From positions 1 through 28,869 of IMG/VR virus record IMGVR_UViG_3300033145_001542: DNA of 28,869 nt; one strand, written 5' to 3'. The DNA comes from a virus. Of the stretch, positions 16,281 to 24,101 are shown piece after piece. Under the pieces are notes generated by a model. The model was not told the origin of the DNA and did no database searches. It saw nothing but the letters and a program-made list of their open reading frames with translations. Position 1 is the stretch's first letter. The number at the start of each line of letters is the position of its first letter. The translations under genes and the position numbers were made by a program.

Positions 16281-16805
16281 TTAGTGGCATTTACTCGCTA
16301 ATTTTGCCCTAAGATACTCAATTCCATTTTGTGCCTTATCTTTCTTTATAATTAAATAAGGTTCTACCGTTTCTAATATCTCTAAAACATCATTCACGGC
16401 AGTAGCTCTAAATATATATACCTGTTTATGATGTTCCCTATCACCTCGTCTTTGGCGATAAGAACCTCCCCTATCTAATTTTTTCAACCAATCAAATAAA
16501 GGAACATCAGTTGTTGTGATGGTTATACACCACGATCCCAAAGAGTTTTTTGTGCCATCGTGGATACACCCTTCGCCATCAATAATGCCAGCAAGATAGG
16601 CAATTTCAGTGTCTTGCCAGTTTTCCAAACCTAATCTGACTGGTGTATAAGTTGTCGCATAACCCATTTTGCTCGCTTTTATATAACATCCCCATTTTCC
16701 ATGCCTATCAATAAGATGGTGCGGGATATTAAGCTCATGGGCAATCCGATTGTCATAACATTCTTCTAATTCTACTAACTCTGGTTCTGTCCATCTATTT
16801 CTCAT
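16281..16805 (-). CDS. LAGLIDADG homing endonuclease, free-standing, 174 aa
   Basis: YLAGIIDGEGCI at residues 70-81 is the LAGLIDADG motif with both acidic residues. It is followed by a strand (GSWCITITTTDVPLFDWLKK), a basic stretch SYRQRRGDREHHKQVYIFRA and a C-terminal helix, typical of a single-motif domain that acts as a dimer. Residues 1-60 are a separate N-terminal part with RWTEPELVELEECYDN, like an HTH/SANT-type DNA-binding segment. GGAGG is 5 bases before ATG 16805. It is a selfish mobile gene sitting just after the capsid gene, not inside an intron or intein that I can see. Confidence 0.85.
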   Translation of the reverse strand: MRNRWTEPELVELEECYDNRIAHELNIPHHLIDRHGKWGCYIKASKMGYATTYTPVRLGLENWQDTEIAYLAGIIDGEGCIHDGTKNSLGSWCITITTTDVPLFDWLKKLDRGGSYRQRRGDREHHKQVYIFRATAVNDVLEILETVEPYLIIKKDKAQNGIEYLRAKLASKCH

Positions 16806-16807
16806 GA

Positions 16808-16915
16808 CTACCTCCAGTTGGTGTAGGGGGAAAGCACTGGAGTACTCCCCCCGTTCACCGCAGTCAGGATATAGAGTCCCAACATCGTTGTGTTATATAC
16901 CCCAAAAAGATACAT
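16808..16915 (-). CDS. Possible 35-aa protein after the capsid gene
   Basis: The frame MYLFGVYNTTMLGLYILTAV then NGGSTPVLSPYTNWR fills the gap between the capsid stop and the endonuclease ATG, ending 2 bases before it. The sequence is protein-like (aromatic and turn-rich) and recalls short ORFs seen after capsid genes in other phages, but the start has no convincing ribosome site and the 3' half also encodes a strong hairpin. The alternative is that this is just the intergenic spacer. Treat as tentative. Confidence 0.35.
   Translation of the reverse strand: MYLFGVYNTTMLGLYILTAVNGGSTPVLSPYTNWR
16826..16852 (-). other. Strong RNA hairpin between capsid and endonuclease genes
   Basis: On the minus strand GGGGGGAGTAC pairs with GTGCTTTCCCCC around a TCCA loop: about eleven pairs, with G-T wobbles and one bulged T. 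The stem also contains the perfect palindrome GGAGTACTCC. No U-tract follows. Placed right after the most highly expressed gene expected here, it may protect the capsid message or reduce transcription into the endonuclease. Seen directly; its role is inferred. Confidence 0.5.
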
Positions 16916-16935
16916 AACCCATTGATATTATTACA

Positions 16936-18123
16936 TTAACTGAGATCCATGAACATTCCGTGCCAACCTTTATTGTAACCACGCATAATCATGGTGAACT
17001 CACTGATCAACTGCCATCTATCATAATCACCAACTTTTGCCAGTTTTTCTACAATCAGTTTACGGTTTTTCTTGGCTTTCAATGCAATATTGCTTGTATC
17101 AAGCACAAAGCCGAGGTTCACTGGAAATTTACGCATTGGAACAAGCTGGATCTCGATACCAACATCTGTCAAATACTTCGTGATCCAAAGCCCGCCCATT
17201 CGTGCATCAGGCTCGGTACGAACCTTGTTCTTGTCAAAGTCTGTAAATTTCCTGATCTGCTTTTTTTCCGCCACAAACACATCAGGCGTTCCACCATTAT
17301 CCCAACATTCCGCCACCAAATCATTAAAGGTCGATTCGGTAAGAGTTGTAGTAGTTGCATCAACCCAGGAATGAGCGCTGTAGTCGTCCAGAAAATCATG
17401 AGCACCGGTCATAAAACTTGCGATCGTGCTTGTTCTCGCCTGGTTTTTGGACATCAGGACTGCTCTTTCTCTCTCAAACTGCATCTCAAGAAGTCTCATC
17501 GCAAGTTGATGATTAGGCTCAGTATCAATGGCGTGCATATCCGTATTCGCCATAGAACCCGATATCTTGATATCTTTCCGCAGAATAGAGAAAATATTAC
17601 TTAAAACAACCCTTTGTCTGGTTGTATCCGGGAACGGGTCACTCGCTTCATTAGCATAGTGCCCAACAACGTACAGTTTGGAACTCGCCTCGATTGCTTC
17701 ACCCGGTCCGGCCAGCATAGAAATACCAACCGTACCTGCTGACGTACTACCGACCGTAGTCACAACATAAAAGCACTCGCCAGAAGCATTACCGGAAAGA
17801 TTAACGTATAATAGTGTACCCGCCTGAACCTGTTTAATTGTCTCCGAAGTTGTAAGCCCTGTACCACTTGTGGTGCAAGTAAACTCAGCCGCACCGGACG
17901 CAATCGCAGCACTTGTCTGAACATACCCGAATCCAAGATGTTCAGAGATCCATTCGACCTGTAAAGCGCCCGAATCATCTTCCCACTTTATTTTATTCAA
18001 CAAGGGAGTATCACGATGCGCCCATTGTTCCAACAGTTGAGAAACATCAAGCTTATCAGTTCCACTACCAATCAACTTTGAATGGTAAGAACCACTTGCT
18101 ACTGCATGCTCTGTTATTGCCAT
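16936..18123 (-). CDS. Major capsid protein, SU10/DUF5309 type (HK97 fold), 395 aa
   Basis: HRDTPLLNKIKWEDDSGALQ near residues 36-55, then VEWISEHLG, is the N-terminal arm pattern of the SU10-like major head protein family ('tPf...ig...a.....W..'). The middle has PFPDTTRQRVVLSNIFSILR (extended loop and spine helix), MRLLEMQFERERAVLMSKNQ (long helix), then GGTPDVFVAEKKQIRKFTDF and a C-terminal pair of strands around IQLVPMRKFPVNLGFVLDTS. Length fits the family. The start has GGAGGAGAAA upstream and the scaffold gene ends 14 bases before it. This is the main building block of the head shell. Confidence 0.88.
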   Translation of the reverse strand: MAITEHAVASGSYHSKLIGSGTDKLDVSQLLEQWAHRDTPLLNKIKWEDDSGALQVEWISEHLGFGYVQTSAAIASGAAEFTCTTSGTGLTTSETIKQVQAGTLLYVNLSGNASGECFYVVTTVGSTSAGTVGISMLAGPGEAIEASSKLYVVGHYANEASDPFPDTTRQRVVLSNIFSILRKDIKISGSMANTDMHAIDTEPNHQLAMRLLEMQFERERAVLMSKNQARTSTIASFMTGAHDFLDDYSAHSWVDATTTTLTESTFNDLVAECWDNGGTPDVFVAEKKQIRKFTDFDKNKVRTEPDARMGGLWITKYLTDVGIEIQLVPMRKFPVNLGFVLDTSNIALKAKKNRKLIVEKLAKVGDYDRWQLISEFTMIMRGYNKGWHGMFMDLS

Positions 18124-18137
18124 TTTCTCCTCCTAAT

Positions 18138-18884
18138 CTATTTAAAGATCGTAGAGTCAGAAGGTAGTAAGGTCTTAACTAATTTCAAAATATCCTGATC
18201 TGTTCCCTGCCAATTCGTACGATCTGTCATCCTTTTAACTTTCGTTGTCATTTCATCTTCTTCCGTTGGCAGTGCTATTGATTGTGTATTACCAGATTCT
18301 ACATGTGGCGGTGTTACACCCTTTGAGGTTAAACCTATAATAATGTCCTTTGACTGCTTAAGGGACTCACGCATAACAGTGTTGACTAACTTTTGGTATT
18401 CGCTCCCTGCGGTCGTTTGACCAGCCGCAATCAACCCTTGTACTTTAGGGGAAGTTATGTGCTTTTCAAAGATGTCCTTAACAAGCCCGTAGTCATCATC
18501 TGACTCTATCGCTGCAAGCTCTCCATAATACCTCTGTTGAGCCTCAGTCTGTTTCTTGTTCAGCTTGCCTACAAAATTTTCAAGCCTCTGGTCAATGAGT
18601 GCCCCCAGATCAACACTCTCTCCATATTCCGTATCTGTCGATTGTGTTTGGATCTGATTTTTGAGTGCTTCCTGTAATTCAGCGTTTTGCCTCCTTATCT
18701 CGCCCATTTGTCTGGCAATGTTACCTGATTCTCTTGATGCGGTAGCAATACCATCGATCCTTTCAGGGGTATCAATTCCTAAACTCTCCAATTTTGCCAA
18801 TAAATCCTTCGCCATGTCCTCTGGTTTAGGTTCCTTCGGTGTCGGTTCCTCTACAGTCGGTTCCTCTGTCTGCTTCTCTGCCAT
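18138..18884 (-). CDS. Scaffolding protein, 248 aa
   Basis: It begins with an acidic, Pro/Glu/Lys-repeat segment (TEEPTVEEPTPKEPKPEDMA), followed by a long coiled coil (about residues 50-115: NIARQMGEIRRQNAELQEAL and on). The C-terminal third is basic-mixed (TTKVKRMTDRTNWQGTDQDI), the part that usually binds the capsid protein. Its position just before the capsid gene and after the portal region is standard for scaffolds. AAGGAGAA precedes ATG 18884. No protease domain is visible. Confidence 0.75.
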   Translation of the reverse strand: MAEKQTEEPTVEEPTPKEPKPEDMAKDLLAKLESLGIDTPERIDGIATASRESGNIARQMGEIRRQNAELQEALKNQIQTQSTDTEYGESVDLGALIDQRLENFVGKLNKKQTEAQQRYYGELAAIESDDDYGLVKDIFEKHITSPKVQGLIAAGQTTAGSEYQKLVNTVMRESLKQSKDIIIGLTSKGVTPPHVESGNTQSIALPTEEDEMTTKVKRMTDRTNWQGTDQDILKLVKTLLPSDSTIFK

Positions 18885-18885
18885 C

Positions 18886-19233
18886 TCACTTCTCCTTACG
18901 GTTGCTTCCTTTTAAGGTCGCTCCCATCTTTTTGTTGTGCCGAACAATATCGGCATGTTTTTCGGCGCCCTTCAACGGGTTCAGTAGAAAGTCGATTATC
19001 TCCTTTGCTACATACAACCCACGTTGTTGAGCATCCTTTTCCTGCATATCAAGCTTCGTAAATTCTTTACTAAGCATATATTCTGATAGTTTGTTCGCTA
19101 TCTCTATAATAAATCCCTGGTGGACTACCCACCCATCGGTTTTCCGCATGGCATCATATTTCAAATATGCATTGCGGTTTTCTTCGCTTTGCAGAATCTT
19201 TATAGATAATTGCCGTAATATTTTAGTTATCAT
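18886..19233 (-). CDS. Helical protein between portal and scaffold genes, 115 aa
   Basis: MITKILRQLSIKILQSEENR and AYLKYDAMRKTDGWVVHQGF start an almost wholly helical protein; AAKEIIDFLL-like and KHADIVRHNKKMGATLKGSN segments close it with a basic tail. The gene lies 11 bases after the portal stop and ends one base before the scaffold ATG. There is no clear ribosome site before its start. Small helical genes at this place in related podoviruses are of unknown function; it might help portal or scaffold assembly. Confidence 0.6.
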   Translation of the reverse strand: MITKILRQLSIKILQSEENRNAYLKYDAMRKTDGWVVHQGFIIEIANKLSEYMLSKEFTKLDMQEKDAQQRGLYVAKEIIDFLLNPLKGAEKHADIVRHNKKMGATLKGSNRKEK

Positions 19234-19244
19234 AGACTGACTAT

Positions 19245-21158
19245 TTATCTTAACAACCCCTTTGCAACATCCCTCATGGCACTTCTGCCCGCTTCCTTCT
19301 CAGATAACTTATCCTGCATCTGCGCCTCAAGCATCTTAGCCTGGACGGCTTGCTGTACTGACTGCTGCTGTTCCTGTAAAACCTGCTGGGGTGATTTTAA
19401 ATATTTGTCCGAGTCATGGAAATCCATCAACTCCATGATAGCTTTCATAAATTCATGATGCTGCAGGTAAGGTGAATCCTGCCACATTTGAGCATACTGA
19501 ACCAACTGTTGTGCCCTGAACTGCTTGCCCATGGCAGGTTCCATAGACGTGTACCTTGCGGTAAAATCATAATTAGGGTGGACATCCCCCGCAAACATCG
19601 GGGTAAACTGCTGCCCCTGATTGGTCGTGATCCGGGTTTCGAACTTATCCGGTAAATGCCACGTGTTCAACAGCATCATGTGTTTTAACATCGGCTGAAA
19701 TCCCTGATAATCCATCCCCATTAAAAGCAGTTTAGTTCTTGCTTCGCCCATCGCTTGAAGCGAATACATTGTTCCAGGCGCTTCTTGCCGGGTGGGAGTC
19801 GCCCCCATTCCGTAGCGGTGCATTCCTGAAATATCTTCAATCGTACTTTTAAAAAACTCTTCCTGCTCCCTAAACACACTACTCTGAGTATCAGGCACCA
19901 CTAACGGCTGAACCGTCGGTCTCCCGTTTTCCATGCCGCCAGGGACAAGACCATAAGGTTTCCAGATAAGAGATTCAGGCGGAATATCAGAATCTTCCTC
20001 GACCAAGAGCATGGAGTTAACCGACATAAGAGCATTCTGATAACGAGTGTTGGCAAGCGTGTCATACTGTTCCTGGATGGTTTTCCCAAGCCGGATAATG
20101 CCCATGTCCCAGAATAATTCCGGGTGCATGTACGCGCCAATAGCGAAAAAAGGCTTCTTACCATACGTATTTTTTTGGAGCAATAAAAGCGATTTGTAGT
20201 TTCCTATATGGACAATCGCCTCGCTTTCCTTCCCCTTTATTTTAACACCACTTCCGACCTCATAGGGGACATCATCTTCAGGGAAGATGTACCTTCCATA
20301 CCCCTCGATAACATCAACTTCAGGGGAAAGTCGTTCATCCTCCATACTGGCGATATCAGTGTATCCCTCTATACCAAGGCTTTTTACATATGCCTCTACA
20401 CTATCATCCTCGTATTGCGTACCGGAGGTTGATTTACCGGAACTGCTTGAATATCCTAAATCCTTTATGTTCCTATAAACACCCTCTCGTTGTTTCTGCT
20501 TCAAGTATTCAACCGTTCTACGATACACACAAAACACAAACGGCATCTGTTGTATGTTTTTATAATGGGGGTGGGGAACGAACAACTTGTTATGTAAAAC
20601 CTCGGCATAGGGCGCATCATAAACGACCTGAGAGTCCTGGACAAGCGTTGAACGAGTATCTATCCCCACCATTCGGCCGTTTTCAAACATTGGAACCGGG
20701 ATCGTTATCCTGCGTGGGGAAATGCGTTCTTCTTTACGCCAATATACCTTTGCGATACCCTTTCCCCATGACAGGGCATTACACATCCACTGGAAATTAA
20801 ACAGATAACTGCTTCCATCAGCGTCTATATCATTCAGGGTTTCAAGCTGGTAATTCAGCAGACCTTGAACCCTCGGCGCTCTTTCCACATCATCTCTTGA
20901 ACGGGGTCTTACGCTGACAAGATCGTGAGTACCGCCCTGGTACAACTGCTCCAGCATCCGAGACAACATGGTCATTATGCGAGGGAGCAATTGGGGGAAT
21001 GTCATGTTGTACGCAAGGGGGTACTCACTCTCGTTCCGATATCCAGTATAGTACTCAAGATCGTCATCATACTGTTCACGATAACTTTGGTTCAAGTCCC
21101 ATTGATGCTTATAAGCTTTTAAAAAAAACTTAAGTGCCTCTTCTTCTTTAATATTCAT
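19245..21158 (-). CDS. Portal protein, P22/SU10-like, 637 aa
   Basis: NQSYREQYDDDLEYYTGYRN near residue 25 is a portal-like start. FPQLLPRIMTMLSRMLEQLY (residues 54-73) and FQWMCNALSWGKGIAKVYWR (about 121-140) belong to the clip and wing region. TIQEQYDTLANTRYQNALMS is the long helix next to the tunnel, and SLIWKPYGLVPGG is the conserved strand of the crown/stem. The C-terminus is a glutamine-rich coiled coil (LQEQQQSVQQAVQAKMLEAQ). Size is close to other podovirus portals. AGAGGA lies 8 bases before ATG 21158. It forms the ring through which DNA enters and leaves. Confidence 0.88.
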   Translation of the reverse strand: MNIKEEEALKFFLKAYKHQWDLNQSYREQYDDDLEYYTGYRNESEYPLAYNMTFPQLLPRIMTMLSRMLEQLYQGGTHDLVSVRPRSRDDVERAPRVQGLLNYQLETLNDIDADGSSYLFNFQWMCNALSWGKGIAKVYWRKEERISPRRITIPVPMFENGRMVGIDTRSTLVQDSQVVYDAPYAEVLHNKLFVPHPHYKNIQQMPFVFCVYRRTVEYLKQKQREGVYRNIKDLGYSSSSGKSTSGTQYEDDSVEAYVKSLGIEGYTDIASMEDERLSPEVDVIEGYGRYIFPEDDVPYEVGSGVKIKGKESEAIVHIGNYKSLLLLQKNTYGKKPFFAIGAYMHPELFWDMGIIRLGKTIQEQYDTLANTRYQNALMSVNSMLLVEEDSDIPPESLIWKPYGLVPGGMENGRPTVQPLVVPDTQSSVFREQEEFFKSTIEDISGMHRYGMGATPTRQEAPGTMYSLQAMGEARTKLLLMGMDYQGFQPMLKHMMLLNTWHLPDKFETRITTNQGQQFTPMFAGDVHPNYDFTARYTSMEPAMGKQFRAQQLVQYAQMWQDSPYLQHHEFMKAIMELMDFHDSDKYLKSPQQVLQEQQQSVQQAVQAKMLEAQMQDKLSEKEAGRSAMRDVAKGLLR

Positions 21159-21170
21159 CCATTGTTTCCT

Positions 21171-21428
21171 CTAGGAGTTTTGACTCGGCTCAGTACTTTC
21201 GGTGCTTATTTCTGCCAAACTTTTTTTCAACTCCCCCCTCGCCTCTCTAATCAATACTTCCATTTGTCTGGTAAACTTAGTTCTTAAGCCTTCCGCAAAA
21301 GCGACCAATTTCTCTTCTTTTTTCTTGCATCCCAGACATATAACCTCCGGCGGAAGATCTTTTAATTGTTTTGTTGAGACGTTCCTCATAAAACTTCCGC
21401 ACCTATCGCAATGTAAATTAAGTCCCAT
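21171..21428 (-). CDS. Small zinc-ribbon/helical protein, 85 aa
   Basis: LHCDRCGSFMRNV (residues 5-17) and CLGCKKKEEKLVAF (from residue 31) form a four-cysteine zinc ribbon. The rest is a helix with charged repeats and a Ser/Thr-rich end. AGGGGGTAAAGGA precedes ATG 21428. It lies directly before the portal gene. It shares the layout 'CxxC, about 14-20 residues, CxxC, basic helix' with the 60-aa and 84-aa proteins in this operon. Function unknown. Confidence 0.6.
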   Translation of the reverse strand: MGLNLHCDRCGSFMRNVSTKQLKDLPPEVICLGCKKKEEKLVAFAEGLRTKFTRQMEVLIREARGELKKSLAEISTESTEPSQNS

Positions 21429-21439
21429 TCCTTTACCCC

Positions 21440-21724
21440 CTATTTTATGTAAATATATAAAGTGCCTGAATCCATATCATCACAGTAGAGGTCAGGCACC
21501 TGTGACACAATCGGAAACACCTGGCTCTCATCATCCGTCTCGCACCGTAACGCAGCTATCTCTCCACCATCTTTATTTTTCAGTGTTAACAAATGGCCTT
21601 CCGTACTCGGCTTAAGCCAATAGATAAATTTAACATACGATTTTTTTGTAATGATAGCCTCGGCTGAACTTGTCGTGCCTGTCACCTTTATTGGATTTCC
21701 TTCTTTGCTAACTGTTAAAGCCAT
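21440..21724 (-). CDS. Small beta-rich virion-type protein, 94 aa
   Basis: The start is ATG 21724 (MALTVSKEGNPIKVTGTTSS), which has GGGAGGAAGA just upstream; a longer frame from 21826 would have a cysteine/arginine-rich leader that reads as noise. The body is alternating strands ending GTLYIYIK. Similar short proteins are found beside fibre genes in uncultured podoviruses. It overlaps the 75-aa gene by 10 bases. The role is probably structural; unknown in detail. Confidence 0.6.
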   Translation of the reverse strand: MALTVSKEGNPIKVTGTTSSAEAIITKKSYVKFIYWLKPSTEGHLLTLKNKDGGEIAALRCETDDESQVFPIVSQVPDLYCDDMDSGTLYIYIK

Positions 21725-21942
21725 TCTTCCTCCCTGAACAACACGAGCCAGGCAGCTCCGACTTTCCCGATCCATGAACCGACAGACACTGCCGCCACAG
21801 CCAAAGATATCCCGCTGTACATCCAACCAGCCGCCAATCGTTCACTTGCAGAAACACCCGAAGTACCGGGGTATACCCATCCCCGTGCCGACATTAAAAC
21901 ACTGTCTGCGGAACTGCGTTTTAAGGCTGAATCAATCGCCAT
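21715..21942 (-). CDS. Small phage protein, 75 aa, coupled to the fibre gene
   Basis: MAIDSALKRSSADSVLMSAR then GWVYPGTSGVSASERLAAGW is a pattern I recall from short phage proteins that begin 'MAI.SA.KR' and carry 'ISASER...YSGI'. The C-terminus is hydrophobic then EEEWL, a possible membrane or packing helix. Its ATG (21942-21940) overlaps the stop of the 460-aa gene as TAATG, so it is translated with it. It probably belongs to the virion or tail; the function is not established. Confidence 0.6.
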   Translation of the reverse strand: MAIDSALKRSSADSVLMSARGWVYPGTSGVSASERLAAGWMYSGISLAVAAVSVGSWIGKVGAAWLVLFREEEWL

Positions 21943-23324
21943 TATGGGCCACTCCCGAACTCGCCTCGTGTGAAGGTCGTACCGTCATCACTAATAGTTG
22001 ATTTATGATCAACCGTGTCAGCCGCATCATTATAGACACTTATCTGTGTCGAGGTTGTCAGGACTTTGTTTCTAAGAAACTTGTATATATAATTAATTTT
22101 ATCTTTCATGCTTGCCGAAACAGGCGGTGCACCCTGCGCGGGTTCTCCGGCCGCATCGGTGAGGGTATCCAGGTCTGTCTGGGCCGTAGTTAGTGCAGAG
22201 GCGGTAGCGACATTTGCCGTTATCCTCGCCATCTCAGTATCATACTCTGAGGCAGGCGCCCTGCTTGTCATATTAGCATCCAGCCGGGTCGAGTTGGTAT
22301 CAATCTCCTGCCGAATCTCAACCGCTGTGGGCGCAACGCCAGCCGCATCAGGCACGACCTTATTCGGAGCATAATTAGGCTGTGAAGTAGCCAGTGTGGC
22401 GCCATCTGTACCTGTTAATGTATCAAGATCACTCTGGGCTGTGGCTAATGCAGTTGCAGTAGCTGCACTATCAGTACCTCGCATATCGGTATTTGTTGTA
22501 CAGGTGGGGACTGTAATATTGGTGAGAGTGGTTGCTGCCTCAGCCGCCTTAATGTTATTAAAATCAAGGCCCGCTTCACCAGTTGCAGCAACATCAAGCG
22601 CATTTGCAGGAGTCGTGGAACGTACCAGTTTAGCATTCCCGTAATCTACATGGTTCACTATCGCGTAACTATCCCCTGTCTGGTTAGTGTGTCCTGTCAC
22701 GCTCCCCACCGAGCCAGACAAGTTCCCGGTGATGTTACCAGTAATGTCCATTGTCTGATTAGGTAGATTGATATTAGTCAACCCGGCTCCAGCTACCCCT
22801 ATTTCAGCCGTATCCACTAAAACAGCAGCAACATCAGAAGCTATTTTAGCAAGACCGCTTGTTCCATCATCGATTAAATCAGTATCATCAAGAATGGCGT
22901 TTATGTCTGCTCCATTATCATTAGCTGTCTGGCTCGTGCCGGATACCTGGATCGTATCCACTTGTAAATAATCGGTTGTGGCAGCAGCAAAAAGAGAGTC
23001 GTACACATTAGCACTCACTACCTCAAAATCGCACCTTACAGGAAGACAATCACTGTCATCCTGTACAATAATTGTTAACATACCCTCTGTATCGGTATCA
23101 GCCGTTGTGAGCGTAAGAGAGTAATATCCTCTACAACTTGTAACCGCTGCCCATGTTCTGGCTGAGATATCCACCACGGCAGTAGACCCGTGCTTTATTA
23201 ATTCAGCCTCATCACCACTTAAAGTAATATCTGTTTGCGGCGTGAAACCGTCCCCCACATCCACAAAAGGGCCTACCGTAACAATAACACTTGTGTCCGC
23301 TTTTAAATATCCACAAAGACTCAT
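21942..23324 (-). CDS. Fibre/receptor-binding type structural protein, 460 aa
   Basis: Residues 1-110 look like a beta-sandwich domain common at the N-terminus of phage fibres (ending in a strand pattern like YYSLTLTTADTDTEGMLTII and CDFEVVSANVYDSL). The centre has a low-complexity 'ITGNITGNLSGSVGSVTG' run and many helical, Ala/Thr-rich repeats (ALATAQSDLDTLTGTDGATL and ALTTAQTDLDTLTDAAGEP), as in trimeric fibre shafts. The C-terminus NYIYKFLRNKVLTTSTQISV plus GTTFTRGEF is a recurrent fibre ending. GAGGT lies 6 bases before ATG 23324. It is most likely a host-contact protein. Confidence 0.65.
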   Translation of the reverse strand: MSLCGYLKADTSVIVTVGPFVDVGDGFTPQTDITLSGDEAELIKHGSTAVVDISARTWAAVTSCRGYYSLTLTTADTDTEGMLTIIVQDDSDCLPVRCDFEVVSANVYDSLFAAATTDYLQVDTIQVSGTSQTANDNGADINAILDDTDLIDDGTSGLAKIASDVAAVLVDTAEIGVAGAGLTNINLPNQTMDITGNITGNLSGSVGSVTGHTNQTGDSYAIVNHVDYGNAKLVRSTTPANALDVAATGEAGLDFNNIKAAEAATTLTNITVPTCTTNTDMRGTDSAATATALATAQSDLDTLTGTDGATLATSQPNYAPNKVVPDAAGVAPTAVEIRQEIDTNSTRLDANMTSRAPASEYDTEMARITANVATASALTTAQTDLDTLTDAAGEPAQGAPPVSASMKDKINYIYKFLRNKVLTTSTQISVYNDAADTVDHKSTISDDGTTFTRGEFGSGP

Positions 23325-23360
23325 CTAATACCTCATTAACATCATTATAAATGGTAACCT

Positions 23361-24101
23361 CTATATCTGGTGCATATAATGGTGCATTGCAATCGGAATT
23401 GAAAGCCCCCCTACTACTTCTCCCACCCGTGCAGAATAATCCCCGTGCTCGATGCCCCAAGGGGAAGTGTCAACCCCGTCTACCAACAAACTCGTTTTTA
23501 TGGTTGCACTGAACTGGCCGGACTGAAGATATAACTTATCGGCTTCACTGCCACTCCACGGGGTGTTTGTGCCGTCATAAGAAATGCCAACCGCATAAAT
23601 ATCAACACCGCTTATATCCAAGCTCGTTTTTAGCGTGGCACTAAATTGGCCTGACTGGAGGAATAACTTTGAGTCATTATAAGCACACCACGGAGTATTC
23701 GTACCATCCCAAGAGATACCATGAGAGGCATTGTCAATTGCACCTATCGCAAGGCTCGTTTTCAGAGTAGAGCTGAACTGGCCTGACTGAAGGTATAGTT
23801 TATCATCAGTCATGCCACTCCACGGAGTATTCGTGCCATCACAAGAAATGTCCGAAGGATATGTATCAATTCCACCAACAGCTAAACTGGTTTTCAGGGT
23901 GGCACTAAACTGACCGGATTGGAGATATAATTTATCAGCTTCATCTCCGACCCATGGAGTGTTTGTCCCATCCCAAGCGATACCACTTGTGGCAGCATCA
24001 ACTCCGCCTACCGCCAGACTGGTTTTAAGGGTAACACTAAACTGACCGGATTGGAGGTAGAGTTTGTCAGCTTCGTTTCCGCACCACAGAGTATCTGCCA
24101 T
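23361..24101 (-). CDS. Tandem-repeat protein, five 44-aa units, propeller-like, 246 aa
   Basis: Five copies of a 44-residue unit start at residues 12, 56, 100, 144 and 188: DKLYLQSGQFSATLKTSLAV, then GGIDTYP, then WDGTNTPW. Each would give a four-strand blade, so a five-bladed beta-propeller or a repeated adhesin is likely. The last 40 residues diverge. ATG 24101 overlaps the glycosyltransferase stop as TAATG. Similar 'WDGTNTPW' repeats occur in uncultured phages beside fibre genes. Recent duplication is seen in the DNA as 132-bp repeats. It may bind a sugar or a host receptor. Confidence 0.65.
   Translation of the reverse strand: MADTLWCGNEADKLYLQSGQFSVTLKTSLAVGGVDAATSGIAWDGTNTPWVGDEADKLYLQSGQFSATLKTSLAVGGIDTYPSDISCDGTNTPWSGMTDDKLYLQSGQFSSTLKTSLAIGAIDNASHGISWDGTNTPWCAYNDSKLFLQSGQFSATLKTSLDISGVDIYAVGISYDGTNTPWSGSEADKLYLQSGQFSATIKTSLLVDGVDTSPWGIEHGDYSARVGEVVGGLSIPIAMHHYMHQI
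23442..24068 (-). repeat. 132-bp tandem coding repeats (five copies)
   Basis: The gene for the 246-aa protein carries five units of about 132 bp, corresponding to 44 codons. The copies keep long runs of nearly identical DNA around the LYLQSGQFS and DGTNTPW codons, while the linker codons (position about 25-32 of each unit) differ. This array could change copy number by recombination or slippage. Copy 4 differs most in its first residues (SKLFLQS), and copy 5 is followed by non-repeat sequence. Confidence 0.75.

Noticed and set aside
16960-17604. 214-aa open frame on the plus strand
   Set aside because: It lies wholly antisense to the major capsid gene, has no ribosome site and reads as low-sense sequence; the capsid frame explains it.
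21440-21826. 128-aa version of the small beta protein
   Set aside because: The internal ATG at 21724 has a strong ribosome site, and the extra leader overlaps the 75-aa gene in another frame.
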